Both the position numbers and the translations under genes were made by a program. The notes beneath the pieces are model-generated. The model did not search any database and had not been told where the DNA came from. It saw only the letters and a list, made by a program, of their open reading frames with translations. DNA of 64,000 nt, from positions 1 through 64,000 of the forward strand of contig NZ_JAHHZS010000021.1 in NCBI RefSeq assembly GCF_022606295.1. The letters are read 5' to 3'. The stretch comes from Arthrobacter bambusae. Lineage in GTDB: Bacteria > Actinomycetota > Actinomycetes > Actinomycetales > Micrococcaceae. Shown one piece after another: positions 15,961 to 24,506 of this stretch (its first letter is position 1; each line of letters begins with the position of its first letter).

Positions 15961-16968
15961 TTAGCCCACGTACCCGGAGATTTCCGGGTAGCTCTGGGCA
16001 TAGATGTCCTTGACGATCCTGAGTGACTTTTCGGCTTCGGCAGGACTGATCCAGAACGGAGCAGGGTCCCCGAGCTTGGCGTAGAAGTCCTTGATCAGGA
16101 GTTCGTGGGATACGCCCCAGTACGCACGCCCACCCGATTCCAAGGCACGTTCCGGGATGGTTTCCACGGTGCCGTCGGCGTAGCTGACAACGAGGTCGCC
16201 CCGGAGGCTGAGCGTGGCCTTTTCGGTCACGATGTCGAGCGTCACGGGTGCGTTGGTGGCGTTGGCCAGGGTGGCGTAAAAGACGCTGGTAGCACCGCTG
16301 GAGTGCCCGGCGATGAATTCCGCCGTGTCTTCCACCTCGATCACGCCGCCGAGCGAGCGCGTGGATGCGTGGCCTTCGACCTTGGTCACGTCGCCTACCA
16401 GCCACTGGAGCAGATCCACCGTGTGGATGGCCTGGTTCATCATGAGGCCGCCGCCCCCTCCAGCCCAGGTGCCGCGCCACGGCCTGTCCCGGTAGTACTC
16501 GGCTGTCCGGTGCCACATCACGGTTGCCGAGGCGCCCAGAACCTGGCCCAGCCCGCCGTCGTCGAGCAGTCTCCGCATGGCCTGCGACGTCGCGTTGTAG
16601 CGGTTCTGGAAACAGACGGCGATCTTCGCCGTGCTCCGTTCCGCCGCCTCGACCAGCCGGCGACCCTCTTCAAGGGTGTGGGCGAGCGGCTTCTCGACGA
16701 TCACGCTGACGCCGCGCTCAAGGCAGTGCGCAGCCAGCGAGGCATGCAGGTGGTGCGGAGTGCAGATATGCACGACGTCGGGCCTCACCGCCTCGAGCAT
16801 CTCCAGGTATTCCGCGTACCCGGCCACGCCGTGGGCGGCCGTTGCCGCCTCGAGGCGTCCGGCGTCGGTGTCGCAGACCGCCACGAGTTCAACATCGTCC
16901 ATCTTGGCGATGGCTCCGAAGTGCACGCTCGATACATCGCCGCAACCGATGACTGCTGCTGTAGGCAT
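15961..16968 (-). CDS. Gfo/Idh/MocA family oxidoreductase
   Basis: A 335-residue NAD(P)-dependent dehydrogenase, only distantly similar to the Gfo protein at 13869. It starts AAVIGCGDVSSVHFGAI, has the EKPLAHT motif with the conserved Lys and the GGGGLMMNQAIHTVDLLQWLVGD block with the catalytic-region His. The RNBS is GAGGGAGAA. The two Gfo genes in one operon probably act on different carbons or at different steps of the same sugar. Confidence 0.9.
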   Translation of the reverse strand: MPTAAVIGCGDVSSVHFGAIAKMDDVELVAVCDTDAGRLEAATAAHGVAGYAEYLEMLEAVRPDVVHICTPHHLHASLAAHCLERGVSVIVEKPLAHTLEEGRRLVEAAERSTAKIAVCFQNRYNATSQAMRRLLDDGGLGQVLGASATVMWHRTAEYYRDRPWRGTWAGGGGGLMMNQAIHTVDLLQWLVGDVTKVEGHASTRSLGGVIEVEDTAEFIAGHSSGATSVFYATLANATNAPVTLDIVTEKATLSLRGDLVVSYADGTVETIPERALESGGRAYWGVSHELLIKDFYAKLGDPAPFWISPAEAEKSLRIVKDIYAQSYPEISGYVG

Positions 16969-17009
16969 TCTTCTCCCTCGAAAGTTCTTTCCTTTGAACC
17001 TACAGGCCC

Positions 17010-17855
17010 TCAGGCGAGGGCAACACCGTTCTTGGCAGCGAGTGCCGCGAAGGCGCGCGCGGCGGCGCCGAAGGCTACGGGTCCGGAGAATCCGCCCAGT
17101 TCGTGGGTGCTTGCCAGGTGAGGTTCGAGGGAAAAGAAGCCGGAAAAGCCATCGGCCTTGAGTGCGGCGATGGTGGCGTCCAGTTCGCCGTCGCCTTCGC
17201 CGGCGGGCACTACTTCACCGGTACCGGCCACCGCATCCTTGACCTGGAAGTACTCCAGATACGGGCGCAGCCGGGCGTAACCCTCGGTGTAGGGCTTGAC
17301 GCCCACCTGGACAAAGTTGGCGCTGTCCCAGGCAACCCGCAATGAAGGGGAATCGACCGTCTCCATGAGGTCCAGGACTCGCTCGGGCGTATCGCCGTAG
17401 ATGCCCTTTTCGTTTTCGTGCAGGAGCACGACGCCGGACGCGGCCGCTTCGTTCGTGAGTGCGGTCAGGCGCGCCATCACTGAGTCGCGGATGTCTTCCG
17501 GGCTCTGCCCTTCGGCGCGGTAGAAGGAGAAGATGCGGATGTATTTGGTATCGAGGCCCTTGGCCACCGAAATAATCTGGCGCAGCCGGGCGAGTTCATG
17601 TTCCACGGGAACACTGGCGTCGATCTTGCCGATGGGGCTCGCGACCGCGGAAACCTTCAGTCCCTTCCCGTCCAGGATGGCCTTGAGCCGCTCAACCTCT
17701 TCGGGTTCGAGCTCGGAGACATTGGTGCCCCACGCGCTGCGCACTTCGATGTGGCTGGCACCGAGAGCCTGCAGTACGGCAGCCTGGACCGCGGGATCGG
17801 GATCTACTTCGTCGCCGAAACCGGACAGGCTCCACACGGCATTGGTTTCAGTCAC
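17010..17855 (-). CDS. sugar phosphate isomerase/epimerase-like TIM barrel, first gene of the operon
   Basis: A 281-residue xylose-isomerase-like TIM barrel. The GTG at 17855 follows GGAGA with good spacing; the ORF is open 39 bases further up without a binding site. Family features are visible: SGFGDEVDPD at the start, GASHIEVRSAWG, LLHENEKGIYGD, LRVAWDSANFVQVG, FQVKD and FFSLEPHL, together giving Glu, Asp and His metal ligands. It leads the four-gene operon and has a LacI-type operator about 100 bases upstream. Whether it is an epimerase, dehydratase or lyase cannot be decided. Confidence 0.87.
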   Translation of the reverse strand: MTETNAVWSLSGFGDEVDPDPAVQAAVLQALGASHIEVRSAWGTNVSELEPEEVERLKAILDGKGLKVSAVASPIGKIDASVPVEHELARLRQIISVAKGLDTKYIRIFSFYRAEGQSPEDIRDSVMARLTALTNEAAASGVVLLHENEKGIYGDTPERVLDLMETVDSPSLRVAWDSANFVQVGVKPYTEGYARLRPYLEYFQVKDAVAGTGEVVPAGEGDGELDATIAALKADGFSGFFSLEPHLASTHELGGFSGPVAFGAAARAFAALAAKNGVALA

Positions 17856-17957
17856 GGAAATCTCCTTCGGATCCCTTCGCCCGCACGGCGGCATATGGCG
17901 CCAAGTGGTCGTTCACGGGCATGCATTCGCCTCGAGTCTAGTCAGCTTGGTGTCGGA

Positions 17958-17990
17958 TTGACAACCGATTGCCAAATATTGGCAACTTGC
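17958..17990. promoter_or_regulatory. LacI-type operator, with partial second copy, upstream of the TIM/Gfo operon
   Basis: TTGACAACCGATTGCCAA (17958-17975) matches the island operator with one centre change. A partial copy, ATTGGCAACTTGC, follows at 17978-17990. The rest of the 363-base gap from 17856 to 18218 shows no gene that I would support; it has high GC and one Cys-rich open frame on the minus strand. Confidence 0.65.
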
Positions 17991-18218
17991 GAGTTCGATT
18001 GGCGAAGACCGGGCCGTTACCGGCATAGGAGTAGGTGGTGGCGCCGCCCGGCCGCGTGGAGCAGCTCCCGGCCCTGCAACCGACCCGGCAGAGTTCGCCG
18101 GCGGCGTTGTGCGCGTTGTAGACGGTGCCGGCTGCCGAGCAGGAGGCCACCGTGATTCCGAGGCGCCTTAGGAGAGCCCGGTAGTGACGGGCTGCGAATC
18201 ATCTGCCTCCTCCGGATT

Positions 18219-18668
18219 GTGCATTCCGTGCAGGCCGGCCTGAGGGGTGATCTCGATCCGCTTCCGGTGACCGCGAAGGCGAAAGCGCTTGATGAAAGGG
18301 CTCGCGAGGCAAACGCCCAGGCCAAGGGGATAAAGGTCGATCAAGTCGTTCCTTACGGTTCAGTGAGCAGGTCCTGCGGCTCGTCGTTTGTCACGGCCGC
18401 CAAACTTTCCAATGACATTCTTGCCGTGAATACCGGCTATTCCGTCTATGTGGGAGTGTGGACGCGCAGCTGGTATGTCAACGCGGTCGGGCGGATTGAC
18501 TCTGCAAGCTTTAACTTCAGCGGCGGTTCCACAGGCCCTTCATGGTCAGCTCAAGGCGCCCAAACAGCGGTCGGTCCGGGAGCCGCCGTCGTCCCCATCT
18601 CCTCATACGTCATTCTCAATGACGGTTCGGCCTGCTACTCCGGAGGGCCAACTGCCGCCTACGGATAA
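18219..18668 (+). CDS. secreted-looking hypothetical protein, probably N-terminally truncated
   Basis: The frame has a GTG at 18219 but no ribosome binding site and no signal peptide. The first half is charged (AKAKALDERAREANAQAKG). The second half is rich in Ser, Gly, Tyr and Trp with two Cys (SRSCGSS and GSACYSG) and ends SGGPTAAYG, like the mature part of an exported actinobacterial protein. An in-frame stop lies only 66 bases upstream, so any signal peptide has been lost or the start is elsewhere. I do not recognise the family. A good terminator follows, which suggests that the gene was once expressed. Confidence 0.45.
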   Translation: MHSVQAGLRGDLDPLPVTAKAKALDERAREANAQAKGIKVDQVVPYGSVSRSCGSSFVTAAKLSNDILAVNTGYSVYVGVWTRSWYVNAVGRIDSASFNFSGGSTGPSWSAQGAQTAVGPGAAVVPISSYVILNDGSACYSGGPTAAYG

Positions 18669-18689
18669 CCAATAACGGCGAAAAGAATA

Positions 18690-18722
18690 CAGGGAGGCGA
18701 AAGCTTCCCTGCATCCTTTTTT
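18690..18722 (+). terminator. rho-independent terminator
   Basis: Arms CAGGGAGGC and GCTTCCCTG (one G-U pair) around GAAA, followed by CATCC and six T. It lies 20 bases past the stop of the secreted-like protein. Confidence 0.8.
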
Positions 18723-18733
18723 CTGGCGAATTT

Positions 18734-19402
18734 TTAGTTAGCGGAAAAATGATCCAAAGCGCTATCAAATAGCTCGGGCTCAGCGTACGTCGCGAAGTCC
18801 ATTTCGATTGTGTGGGGGGAAAGCACTCGCAAAACAGGGCTCTCGTAAGGCAAGACGAGAATATTTGTCAGCCCCCTTTCCCAGGCACGTTTCAAGGCAT
18901 CAAAGCTCTTCCGTTCGGGTTGTTCGTCGAGCGGGTCGCTATGGAAGCTTCGCAGCCCGGCACGCCAAATTTCAAAGTCTTCTTCCGGGAACAGGTCACC
19001 GTGGAGCGCATCGTACCAAATAGGCGGCGTAGCGATCTTTTCGGTGAACGTCTCAATCCCTTGGGTGCTCTTCAAATCTTCGAACTCAAAAAGCCAGGAC
19101 CTCAGTTCAGACCAGTGTCCGCCCCAATCCTTTGCGAAGGCGGATCTCTGGGCGTCAGTGATCTGAACAGGAGCCGGAGATGGGCCAAGCCCGGGGAGAT
19201 CCTCAGATGCATCGAGACGCCAAGAACCCCGTGCATACAAAAGCCTCAGCAGTTCCGGATTGTGCAGGTCCACTGCAATCCGCATTTCTGTCGGCCATGT
19301 ACTGCCTTTGTCGGGCTCTGCCTTCCACATGCCAACACAGTAACCCCGATCACGATGTGCCACGCCACGGTTTTCGTTATTTTTGGGTGTAGTGGTTGCC
19401 AT
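18734..19402 (-). CDS. hypothetical protein of lower GC than its surroundings
   Basis: Starting at the ATG at 19402 the protein has 222 residues; ATG 19330 is a shorter alternative, and neither has a clear binding site. It is soluble, acidic and rich in Trp and Phe (MRIAVDLHNPELLRLLY, HWSELRSWLFEFEDL, FDALKRAWERGLTNILVLPYESPVLR). No catalytic motif was recognised. GC content looks lower than in neighbouring genes, and the gene is flanked by a truncated gene and a pseudogene, which suggests recent acquisition. The function is unknown. Confidence 0.6.
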   Translation of the reverse strand: MATTTPKNNENRGVAHRDRGYCVGMWKAEPDKGSTWPTEMRIAVDLHNPELLRLLYARGSWRLDASEDLPGLGPSPAPVQITDAQRSAFAKDWGGHWSELRSWLFEFEDLKSTQGIETFTEKIATPPIWYDALHGDLFPEEDFEIWRAGLRSFHSDPLDEQPERKSFDALKRAWERGLTNILVLPYESPVLRVLSPHTIEMDFATYAEPELFDSALDHFSAN

Positions 19403-19591
19403 GCCGCCTAAAAGCCCATCGGCAAGACCCAGCAAGCACGGCTTCCACACCAACCGCTGACAAACGTAGATCCCGGCGCGCCCGGGTTCCGGTGGCCCGC
19501 CGCGTCTTTTCTGCGGACGGCCGGGCACCAGCGGAGGAGCCCGACCGGCTCGAAATCGGGTCGACTGGTTTGTTTCGCAAGAGCGGCGTCC

Positions 19592-20046
19592 GTGGTCCTC
19601 TTCATTTCGGATGCACTCACGTACTTGGTGTCAGCGCTGGCGGTTGGCCGGATCCGGGAAGAGCGGCAGGCGCCGCCGGAGACATTCACTTTCCGCGACT
19701 ATTTCTTGTCGCTGGGTTCAGGATTCGCGATTCTCGTCCGGGATCGGGTGATGTGGCCTGTCACGTTGTCGATTGCCCATTTCAACCTATTCACCGCAAA
19801 ACACTCACACAGCTTCTTATTCCCCTCGAAGCCCTCGGAAGATTCTCATCCGCCAGCAGGGTCCTCACGTGGGGTATCGACCCGATCGGCGCTGCTCTGG
19901 CCGGTGTTCTGGCCCTGTTCCTTCCGACCGGTGCCGTACTCGCCGCGGCGAGCTCCGGCGTCGTGATTTCAGCTTGCTGGATTGCCGCCTCCCGTGCCGT
20001 TCGAGAATTGCCGCTCCTGTCCGAGATCGGCAAGGGCTCGGACTGA
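19592..20046 (+). pseudogene. MFS transporter remnant with frameshift and deletions
   Basis: One frame from 19592 encodes a piece of an MFS drug-type transporter (FISDALTYLVSALAVGRIRE, then FRDYFLSLGSGFAIL and RDRVMWPVTL). Near 19800 the similarity passes to another frame, which gives the usual C-terminal block (RVLTWGIDPIGAALAGVLA and LPTGAVLAAASSGVV) ending at the TGA 20044-20046. N-terminal helices and the middle of the protein are missing. The remnant runs tail to tail with an intact MFS gene of a different subfamily. Confidence 0.65.
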
Positions 20047-20053
20047 GCCGTCG

Positions 20054-21517
20054 TCAGGCCGGTACTCCCTCCGACTGCGCAGTGATCGGGGCAGCTATGT
20101 CTTCCAGCGACCGTCTTGCGGCCTCAACTCCGAACACGATCTCGACGACGCCGGCGGCGACCATCAGCACGGCGCCGATGACATAACCGAAGGCCACGGA
20201 CTGGATTCCCTCTCCCACGAACCTACCGAACAGGATGGGGCCGATGATGCCACCCAGTCCGGTGCCCACGGCGTAGAAAAACGCGATGGCCATGGCCCGA
20301 GTCTCCATGGGGAAGATTTCACTCACTGTCAGATACGCAGAGCTGGCGCCCGCTGAAGCGAAGAAGAAAATCACCATCCAGCAGGCGGTGAGCCAGAAAG
20401 CATCAAGCGCTCCGCTGGCGAAGACGAACGCCGTGATGGCAAGCAGGACACCTGACGCGATGTAGGTACCTGAAATCATCGTGCGGCGCCCGACGCTGTC
20501 GAAGAAGCGGCCCAAGACGAGCGGGCCAAGGAAGTTGCCGACGGCGATCGGGACCAGCGTCCATGGGGCAAGGTCGCTGGGGACGTTCAGCAATTTCGTC
20601 AGCACGAGCGCATAGGTGAAGAACACCGCGTTGTAGAGGAAGGCCTGGCCGATGAAGAGCGACAAGCCCAGGACGACCCTCTTCGGGTAGCGCTGGACAG
20701 CCGTCTTGATGATGACACCGAAGCCGATCGACTTGCGCTGGCGGACCTTGAGCGTCTCGTGGACTGCGGACAGCTTCTCCCCCGTGGCCTCCTCGACGTC
20801 GTTCTCGATCGTGCGCACGAGCTGATCCGCCTCTTTGTCCCGTCCGTGGATGAACATCCAACGGGGCGATTCAGGCACATTTCGCCGCACAAGCAGGATC
20901 AGCAGGCCGAGAAACGCTCCCAGGCCGAAGGCGAGACGCCAGCCAATGCCCGGCGCGAAGATGCTCGGGTTGAGCAGTAGCACGGAGAGCGAGGCGCCGA
21001 ACGCCGTGCCGAGCCAGAAAGAGCCGTTGATGGCCAAATCCACGACGCCGCGACGTGCTGCCGGGATGAGCTCGTCTATCGCGGAATTGATCGCCGCATA
21101 CTCTCCGCCAATGCCCGCACCGGTGAAGAAGCGGCAAATGAAGAACCACATCGGGTTGAGGGAAAACGCCGTGGCCACCGTGGCAAGCAGATACAGCCCG
21201 AGGGTAAGCAGGAAGAGCTTCTTCCGCCCGAACCTGTCCGTGAGATGCCCAAAAACGAGGGCCCCGACGCAGGCGCCCGCTACATAGACCGCGGCCGCGA
21301 CGCCAATGTCCGCTGTGGACATGCCGAGGCCGCCATTCGGCTGCGTGAGGCTGTCCCCAATGGCGCCGACGATCGTGACCTCCAGTCCGTCCAGGATCCA
21401 GACGGTGCCGAGGCCGATGACGATCATCCAATGCCATCTGGACCACGGCAGCCGATCCATCCGGCCGGGGATGTCGGTTTCGATGATGTCGCTTGTTGCA
21501 CCTTTCACTGCTGACAT
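20054..21517 (-). CDS. MFS transporter, sugar-porter/YdjE-like
   Basis: A 487-residue, 12-helix transporter. The ATG at 21517 was chosen because GAGGAGGG precedes it. Signatures include WILDGLEVTIVG in helix 1, GHLTDRFGRKKLF in loop 2-3, a long cytoplasmic loop with PESPRWMF (the sugar-porter PESPR motif), and RFFDSVGRRTMI in loop 8-9. It belongs to the SP family or a close relative that carries sugars or organic acids such as aromatic or nicotinate-type acids. It is divergent from the gluconate operon; this may mean an organic-acid substrate, but nothing fixes it. Confidence 0.85.
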   Translation of the reverse strand: MSAVKGATSDIIETDIPGRMDRLPWSRWHWMIVIGLGTVWILDGLEVTIVGAIGDSLTQPNGGLGMSTADIGVAAAVYVAGACVGALVFGHLTDRFGRKKLFLLTLGLYLLATVATAFSLNPMWFFICRFFTGAGIGGEYAAINSAIDELIPAARRGVVDLAINGSFWLGTAFGASLSVLLLNPSIFAPGIGWRLAFGLGAFLGLLILLVRRNVPESPRWMFIHGRDKEADQLVRTIENDVEEATGEKLSAVHETLKVRQRKSIGFGVIIKTAVQRYPKRVVLGLSLFIGQAFLYNAVFFTYALVLTKLLNVPSDLAPWTLVPIAVGNFLGPLVLGRFFDSVGRRTMISGTYIASGVLLAITAFVFASGALDAFWLTACWMVIFFFASAGASSAYLTVSEIFPMETRAMAIAFFYAVGTGLGGIIGPILFGRFVGEGIQSVAFGYVIGAVLMVAAGVVEIVFGVEAARRSLEDIAAPITAQSEGVPA

Positions 21518-21642
21518 GACCCTCCTCATTGAGTAGATCATCAGTATGCTTCCTATATGCGCTTGATGGAAGCATTTCCGGCCTTGGCCGCCGGGAAATC
21601 AGCTGCGATCCGCTATGGCTCAGAGGCCAACGTGCTGCCAAG

Positions 21643-22215
21643 ATGGGCTCCATGGACCCTCTGGACTTTGCGACGCGTGCTTTGGCCGAACCGGTTGTGC
21701 TGGTTTTGATGGGTGTTTCCGGCTCCGGCAAGTCCACGGTCGCCGCCCTCCTTGCGGGGCGGCTTGGCTGGGCCTTCGAAGAAGGCGATGCCTTGCATCC
21801 CCAAACAAACATCGACAAGATGGCAGCGGGACATCCGCTCACGGATGAGGACAGATATCCCTGGCTGGAGAAGGTTGCCGAGTGGGTCGACCGGAGGCTG
21901 GATCATGGGGAAAACGGCGTCATTACTTGTTCGGCGCTCAAGCGGTCTTATCGAAACATCATCAATCGCCGAGGTTCAGGTGTCGTCTTCGTTTTTCTGT
22001 CCGGGACGCCCGGGACCATCAGCGCACGGCTGGCCGAACGACACGGCCATTTCATGCCCGCCAGTATGTTGGGGAGTCAGTTCGCGGACCTTGAGGAATT
22101 GTCCCCGGATGAGCCAGGAATCCGGATCGACGTTGGTCCAGCTCCAGGAGTGATTGCCCAACAAATCATGGACAAGTTCGGCCTGCGGCCGAGCGGAACA
22201 GGACGAGAACCATGA
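21643..22215 (+). CDS. gntK: gluconokinase
   Basis: A GntK-type kinase (about 190 residues; ATG 21652 would give 187) making 6-phosphogluconate. The P-loop GVSGSGKST, the EGDALHP motif, HPLTDEDRYPWL and CSALKRSYR are all present, and RHGHFMPASMLGSQFADLE closes the lid region. The frame is open further upstream to 21529 but without family similarity. The stop overlaps the gntP start by four bases, so the kinase and permease form an operon. It is the free-standing paralogue of the kinase domain fused to GH3 at 4282-6630. Confidence 0.93.
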   Translation: MGSMDPLDFATRALAEPVVLVLMGVSGSGKSTVAALLAGRLGWAFEEGDALHPQTNIDKMAAGHPLTDEDRYPWLEKVAEWVDRRLDHGENGVITCSALKRSYRNIINRRGSGVVFVFLSGTPGTISARLAERHGHFMPASMLGSQFADLEELSPDEPGIRIDVGPAPGVIAQQIMDKFGLRPSGTGREP

Positions 22216-23723
22216 ACGGAATCTCCATCCTCAACAGACCCTTCGCCGGAGTCGCCACCGACGCGACGACGGACGCGATGCATCAACCGTGGACCGGCCA
22301 TGACACCCAAGTACTTGTGGTGGCGGCCATCGGCATCGCGATAGTCGTCTTGCTGATCGTCTGGGTAAAGATGCACGCTTTCCTGGCACTCAGCATCGGC
22401 GCCCTCTTCGTGGGTATAGCCTCGGGTATCGCGTTGGACAAGGTGACCACGTCCTACGAAAACGGCGTTGGCGGGGTGCTGGGCTATGTCGGCGTGCTCA
22501 TTGCATTGGGAGCCATGCTAGGAAAGCTCTTGGCCGATTCCGGCGGTGCGGACAAGATCGTGGACACGCTTCTTCATGGGCGGCCCGCAACGCTCCCGTG
22601 GAAGATGGCACTCATCGCAGGCATCATCGGCATCCCCATGTTTTTCGAGATCGGGCTCGTGCTGCTCATACCCGTCGTGATGCTGGCCGTGCACCGTTCC
22701 AAGGGCCCGGCGATGCGCCTTGGCATTCCGGCCTTGGCAGGCTTGTCCGTGCTCCACGGTTTCATCCCGCCGCACCCAGGCCCGTTGGCCGCGATCGGCA
22801 TCCTGCACGCCAATGTTGGTGTGACTCTTGCCTTCGGCCTGCTCATAGCCATTCCCACCGTCATCATCGCAGGTCCCCTCTTTGGCCGTCTCGCCGCACG
22901 GATGGTGCCGATCGGAGCTGCGGGTGCCGGCTTGGCCGTCACCGTTGGGGCAGGCGCGAACGCCCGGCCGGACAGTTCCCAAGGCCCTGGTGCGAAAGCC
23001 GCCAGTTCGCGCGGCGACGCACCCGCAGGAAAAGCACAGGATCCGCAAGCAACGCGGAGCCCGTCCTTTGCCTGGACCCTGGTGACCCTACTGTCGCCGC
23101 TGGTGCTCATGCTGATCAAAGCCGGAGCAGACATTTGGATGGACAAGAACGCCGCCCTGCGGCCCTTGCTCGACTTCATCGGCGATCCGGTCTTTGCGCT
23201 GCTCGTGGCGGTCCTTCTGGCCATGGTGACTTTCGGTACCCGGGTGGGCTTCTCCGCCTCCACCCTGACCAAGAAAATCGGCGAGAGCCTGTTGCCGATT
23301 GTCGGAGTCATGCTCATCGTCGGCGCGGGCGGCGGTTTCAAGCAGGTGCTCGTCGACGGCGGCACCGGAACCGCGATCGCCAAGATCGCGGTAGCGGCCA
23401 GCCTGTCGGCCCTCGTGCTGGGATGGATCATCGCAGTGCTGATTCGCCTCGCCACCGGCTCAGCCACCGTTGCTACGGTGACGGCCGCCGGGATCATCGC
23501 ACCCCTCGCGACCGGTCTGTCGCCTGCCCAGCTTGCGCTGGTTGTGCTCGCCATCGGTGCCGGATCGCTGTTCTTCTCCCACGTCAACGACGCCGGTTTC
23601 TGGCTGGTCAAGGAATACTTCGGGATGACAGTGGGGCAAACAATCAAGACCTGGTCGGTCATGGAAACCATCATTTCCGTCGTCGGATTCGCGTTCGTAC
23701 TGCTGCTTTCCGTTTTCGTCTGA
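22212..23723 (+). CDS. gntP: gluconate:H+ symporter (GntP family)
   Basis: A 503-residue membrane protein of the GntP family. It has the family's LGAMLGKLLADSGGADKI block, IPMFFEIGLVLLIPV, LHGFIPPHPGPLAAIGIL and, near the C-terminus, SLFFSHVNDAGFWLVKEYFG. A hydrophilic, Ala/Pro-rich loop (about residues 245-285) is longer than in the enterobacterial proteins. It imports gluconate for the overlapping gntK. No GntR-type regulator is adjacent. A terminator follows directly. Confidence 0.95.
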   Translation: MNGISILNRPFAGVATDATTDAMHQPWTGHDTQVLVVAAIGIAIVVLLIVWVKMHAFLALSIGALFVGIASGIALDKVTTSYENGVGGVLGYVGVLIALGAMLGKLLADSGGADKIVDTLLHGRPATLPWKMALIAGIIGIPMFFEIGLVLLIPVVMLAVHRSKGPAMRLGIPALAGLSVLHGFIPPHPGPLAAIGILHANVGVTLAFGLLIAIPTVIIAGPLFGRLAARMVPIGAAGAGLAVTVGAGANARPDSSQGPGAKAASSRGDAPAGKAQDPQATRSPSFAWTLVTLLSPLVLMLIKAGADIWMDKNAALRPLLDFIGDPVFALLVAVLLAMVTFGTRVGFSASTLTKKIGESLLPIVGVMLIVGAGGGFKQVLVDGGTGTAIAKIAVAASLSALVLGWIIAVLIRLATGSATVATVTAAGIIAPLATGLSPAQLALVVLAIGAGSLFFSHVNDAGFWLVKEYFGMTVGQTIKTWSVMETIISVVGFAFVLLLSVFV

Positions 23724-23736
23724 CCCCTGGCTTGGC

Positions 23737-23779
23737 GAAGGCCCTCCGATCCTGCGTTTCCGCAGTTCGGAGGGCCTTC
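23737..23779 (+). terminator. hairpin terminator of gntK-gntP
   Basis: Perfect 13-base arms GAAGGCCCTCCGA and TCGGAGGGCCTTC with a 17-base loop, starting 13 bases after the gntP stop. Confidence 0.85.
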
Positions 23780-23808
23780 TCTGTGCAAGCTGCCGCGATC
23801 GACCGGCC

Positions 23809-24453
23809 TTAGAGGGCGGCGCGCGCCTCGTCAGCGTTCAAAAGCCGTCCACCAAGGCCGCCATTCTGGTGAAGATCGCCTCGCATCAGCTCCAATCTGC
23901 CGGCCGCATCGATTCCCCCGGCTTTGACCGGATCAAAGCCAGCAGCACTGATGAGCCGCTCCGCGGTTTCGGCCCCCGCGTCGTCGTCAGTGGCGTAGAA
24001 CAGAACAGCCCGCTCGTCCGGCCTGTTGGCTGCCGACCCCAGCGCGTCAGCACCCAACGTACCGAAGGCCTTCACCAAGTGCGCACCGGCTGGAAGCAGG
24101 GCTGCCACGATCGAGGCCGCCGATTGGCCCTCCGGCAGCGTAGTGGTATAGCCGCCGTGGCCATCAGGCCCGATCGGGTTGGTGGGGTCGATCACGACTT
24201 TGCCGACCAGTGCCGCTGACAATTGGGAGACTAGTTCCTTCTCGGTGTCCAGCCACACGGCCATCACGACGGCGTCAGCCTGTGACACCGCATCGGCGAC
24301 GCTCGCCGAACTCGCCAACGAACCCAGCTCAGCTGCCAACGCTTCAGCATGGGATTGATCTCGGGCTGCCAAAACAACTGGCTCGCCGCCTTGGACAAGG
24401 TTTCGGGCGACCCTGGACCCGATGTTTCCGGTTCCAATAATTGCAGTTGTCAC
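23809..24453 (-). CDS. NADPH-dependent F420 reductase-like oxidoreductase
   Basis: A 214-residue NAD(P)-binding protein. The GTG at 24453 has a GGAGG site at good spacing and opens TTAIIGTGNIGSRVARNLVQGG, a Rossmann loop. DAVVMAVWLDTEKEL, VVIDPTNPIG and LVKAFGTLGADAL resemble the F420-dependent NADP reductase family. Many short members do not use F420, so the cofactor is open. The gene is alone and convergent with gntP. Confidence 0.8.
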   Translation of the reverse strand: MTTAIIGTGNIGSRVARNLVQGGEPVVLAARDQSHAEALAAELGSLASSASVADAVSQADAVVMAVWLDTEKELVSQLSAALVGKVVIDPTNPIGPDGHGGYTTTLPEGQSAASIVAALLPAGAHLVKAFGTLGADALGSAANRPDERAVLFYATDDDAGAETAERLISAAGFDPVKAGGIDAAGRLELMRGDLHQNGGLGGRLLNADEARAAL

Positions 24454-24506
24454 GTCAACCTCCAGATGATGATGATGGAAGGGTTGAGCCAATGGTACGC
24501 GCGGCG

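Noticed and set aside
17938..18150. Cys-rich minus-strand frame (ASCSAAGTVYNAHNAAGELC and following) that looks like a secreted peptide
   Set aside because: The frame has no ribosome binding site or signal peptide, crosses the LacI-type operator of the neighbouring operon, and has no full-length relative that I recognise. It may be a remnant, but the support is too weak for a feature.
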